From Planctomycetota bacterium (GTDB lineage Bacteria; Planctomycetota; Phycisphaerae; Sedimentisphaerales; Anaerobacaceae), in assembly GCA_023139715.1 (NCBI GenBank), contig JAGLNB010000225.1:1-7343 (forward strand): a stretch of 7,343 nucleotides of DNA, in the 5' to 3' direction. Of this stretch, positions 6,538-7,343 are shown one piece after another (the stretch's first letter is position 1; every line of letters begins with the position of its first letter). The notes below the pieces were generated by a model that saw only the letters and a program-made list of their open reading frames with translations, made no database searches and had not been told where the DNA came from. A program made the translations under genes and the position numbers.

Positions 6538-7343
6538 ATGGCGAAACAAATTGTTAATTTCATAGTTTGCCTTGCTGCCTTGATTTGCATTTCGGGCTGC
6601 GCCGCAGAAAAAACACTATCAGTTAAACCAACTGAAGCTGAAACTGCCGTAATTGAAATAACAACCGCCGAAAAAGCAAATACAGAAATTACAAAAACTC
6701 AAAATTCCGGCAAAGTTTTCTTCCATGACAATTGCGCTGCTGTATTTAGTGAATTTGTCAATGATGAAGGAATGGTCAAGTATAAGGAATTAAAACGAAA
6801 CAAACTGAAATTAAAGAGTCTATTAGACAATTTCGCAGAGCTTGACACAGAAAAATATCACTCATGGCCAAAAGAAGACAAAATGGCTTTCTGGCTGAAT
6901 GCATACAACATCCAACTCATGAAAATTATAATCGACAATTATCCTATCGAGTCGCTGCGTATCCATCGACTTTTCTGGCCGCCAAACAGTATCAGGCATA
7001 TCTCTGGAATATGGAATGAACATAAATTTATCGTAATGGACGAAGAATTTACACTTTCGGAGATTGAAAAGCGGTTTTTCTGCAGCGAATTTGATGAGCC
7101 AAAATTGTTTTTCGCTGTATCCCGTGCAAGTATATCAGGGCCGCCAATGCGAGATGAGCCATATTACGGCTATAAACTCTATGAACAATTAGACGACCAG
7201 GCCAGAAAATTTCTATCCAATCCGCTGGCTTTTAGGGTAGACAGAGAAAAACAAAAAGTATATCTTTCTGCCATATTTCAGCCAAACTGGCTCGGTAAAT
7301 TCTTTGTAAATAAATACAGAACCAATAAAAAATTCAAAGCTCA
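6538..7343 (+). CDS. DUF547 domain lipoprotein (partial, C-terminus missing)
   Basis: I translated 268 codons to the window edge with no stop. The N-terminus is a lipoprotein signal, MAKQIVNFIVCLAALICISG followed by Cys21 (lipobox I18-S19-G20). A Thr/Glu/Ala-rich linker follows (22-60). The DUF547 domain then starts near residue 64, with VKYKELKRNK (79-88), the hallmark FWLNAYN (118-124), FAVSRASISGPPMRDEPY (192-209), YEQLDDQARKFL (215-226) and LSAIF near the end. DUF547 has no established biochemical function. Most members I know have VCAS-x-x-CPPL where this one has SRAS-x-SGPPM, so both conserved cysteines are replaced (Arg196, Gly201). The ATG at 6538 has only a weak AAAG site. In-frame ATGs at 6493 and 6499 would add 13-15 residues but bury the signal peptide, so 6538 is preferred. 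The gene is transcribed away from the opp operon. Confidence 0.85.
   Translation, partial: MAKQIVNFIVCLAALICISGCAAEKTLSVKPTEAETAVIEITTAEKANTEITKTQNSGKVFFHDNCAAVFSEFVNDEGMVKYKELKRNKLKLKSLLDNFAELDTEKYHSWPKEDKMAFWLNAYNIQLMKIIIDNYPIESLRIHRLFWPPNSIRHISGIWNEHKFIVMDEEFTLSEIEKRFFCSEFDEPKLFFAVSRASISGPPMRDEPYYGYKLYEQLDDQARKFLSNPLAFRVDREKQKVYLSAIFQPNWLGKFFVNKYRTNKKFKA

Noticed and set aside
1..7343. CRISPR arrays, tRNA or rRNA genes, insertion sequences, phage or defence genes
   Set aside because: None was seen on reading both strands. There are no spaced repeat arrays, no transposase or integrase motifs and no cloverleaf-like sequence that I could recognise.

Overview
This window carries one long, tightly packed minus-strand gene set (6361 down to 1) and one divergent plus-strand gene (6538 to the right edge). 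The minus-strand set is a complete-looking oligopeptide/dipeptide-type (Opp/Dpp, peptide/nickel family) ABC importer in the order oppA-oppB-oppC-oppD-oppF. It is preceded by a gene for an unrecognised secreted helical protein. oppF runs off the left edge after its signature motif. The plus-strand gene encodes a DUF547-type lipoprotein that runs off the right edge.

Organism: two lipoprotein signals, a Sec signal peptide, modest GC content and frequent TTG starts fit a Gram-negative-type bacterium. The proteins remind me of Planctomycetota (Phycisphaerae-like) genomes. That is an impression from sequence style, not something a marker gene here proves.

Layout: 1-526 oppF (partial), 530-1540 oppD, 1548-2477 oppC, 2470-3408 oppB, 3409-5202 oppA, 5240-6361 secreted HEAT-like protein. 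The 176-bp divergent intergenic region lies at 6362-6537, and the DUF547 lipoprotein at 6538-7343. Junctions within the transporter are extremely tight. The oppA stop abuts the oppB start, oppB and oppC overlap by 8 bp, oppC and oppD are 7 bp apart, and oppD and oppF are separated by only one additional in-frame stop codon. No terminator-like hairpin was seen between the minus-strand genes, so a single transcript starting near 6418-6446 is the simplest reading.

How the genes work together: OppA, a lipid-anchored binding protein, would capture peptides or another small oligomer outside the inner membrane. OppB and OppC form the channel, and OppD and OppF power it by ATP hydrolysis. The substrate cannot be read from sequence. 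The leading secreted protein may assist the transporter, but this rests only on gene order. I found no RNA genes, CRISPR, insertion sequences, phage genes or defence genes. The window is mostly an ordinary transport locus. The most unusual points are the uncharacterised operon leader, the cysteine-less DUF547 core motif, and a 13-bp inverted repeat placed in front of both divergent genes.
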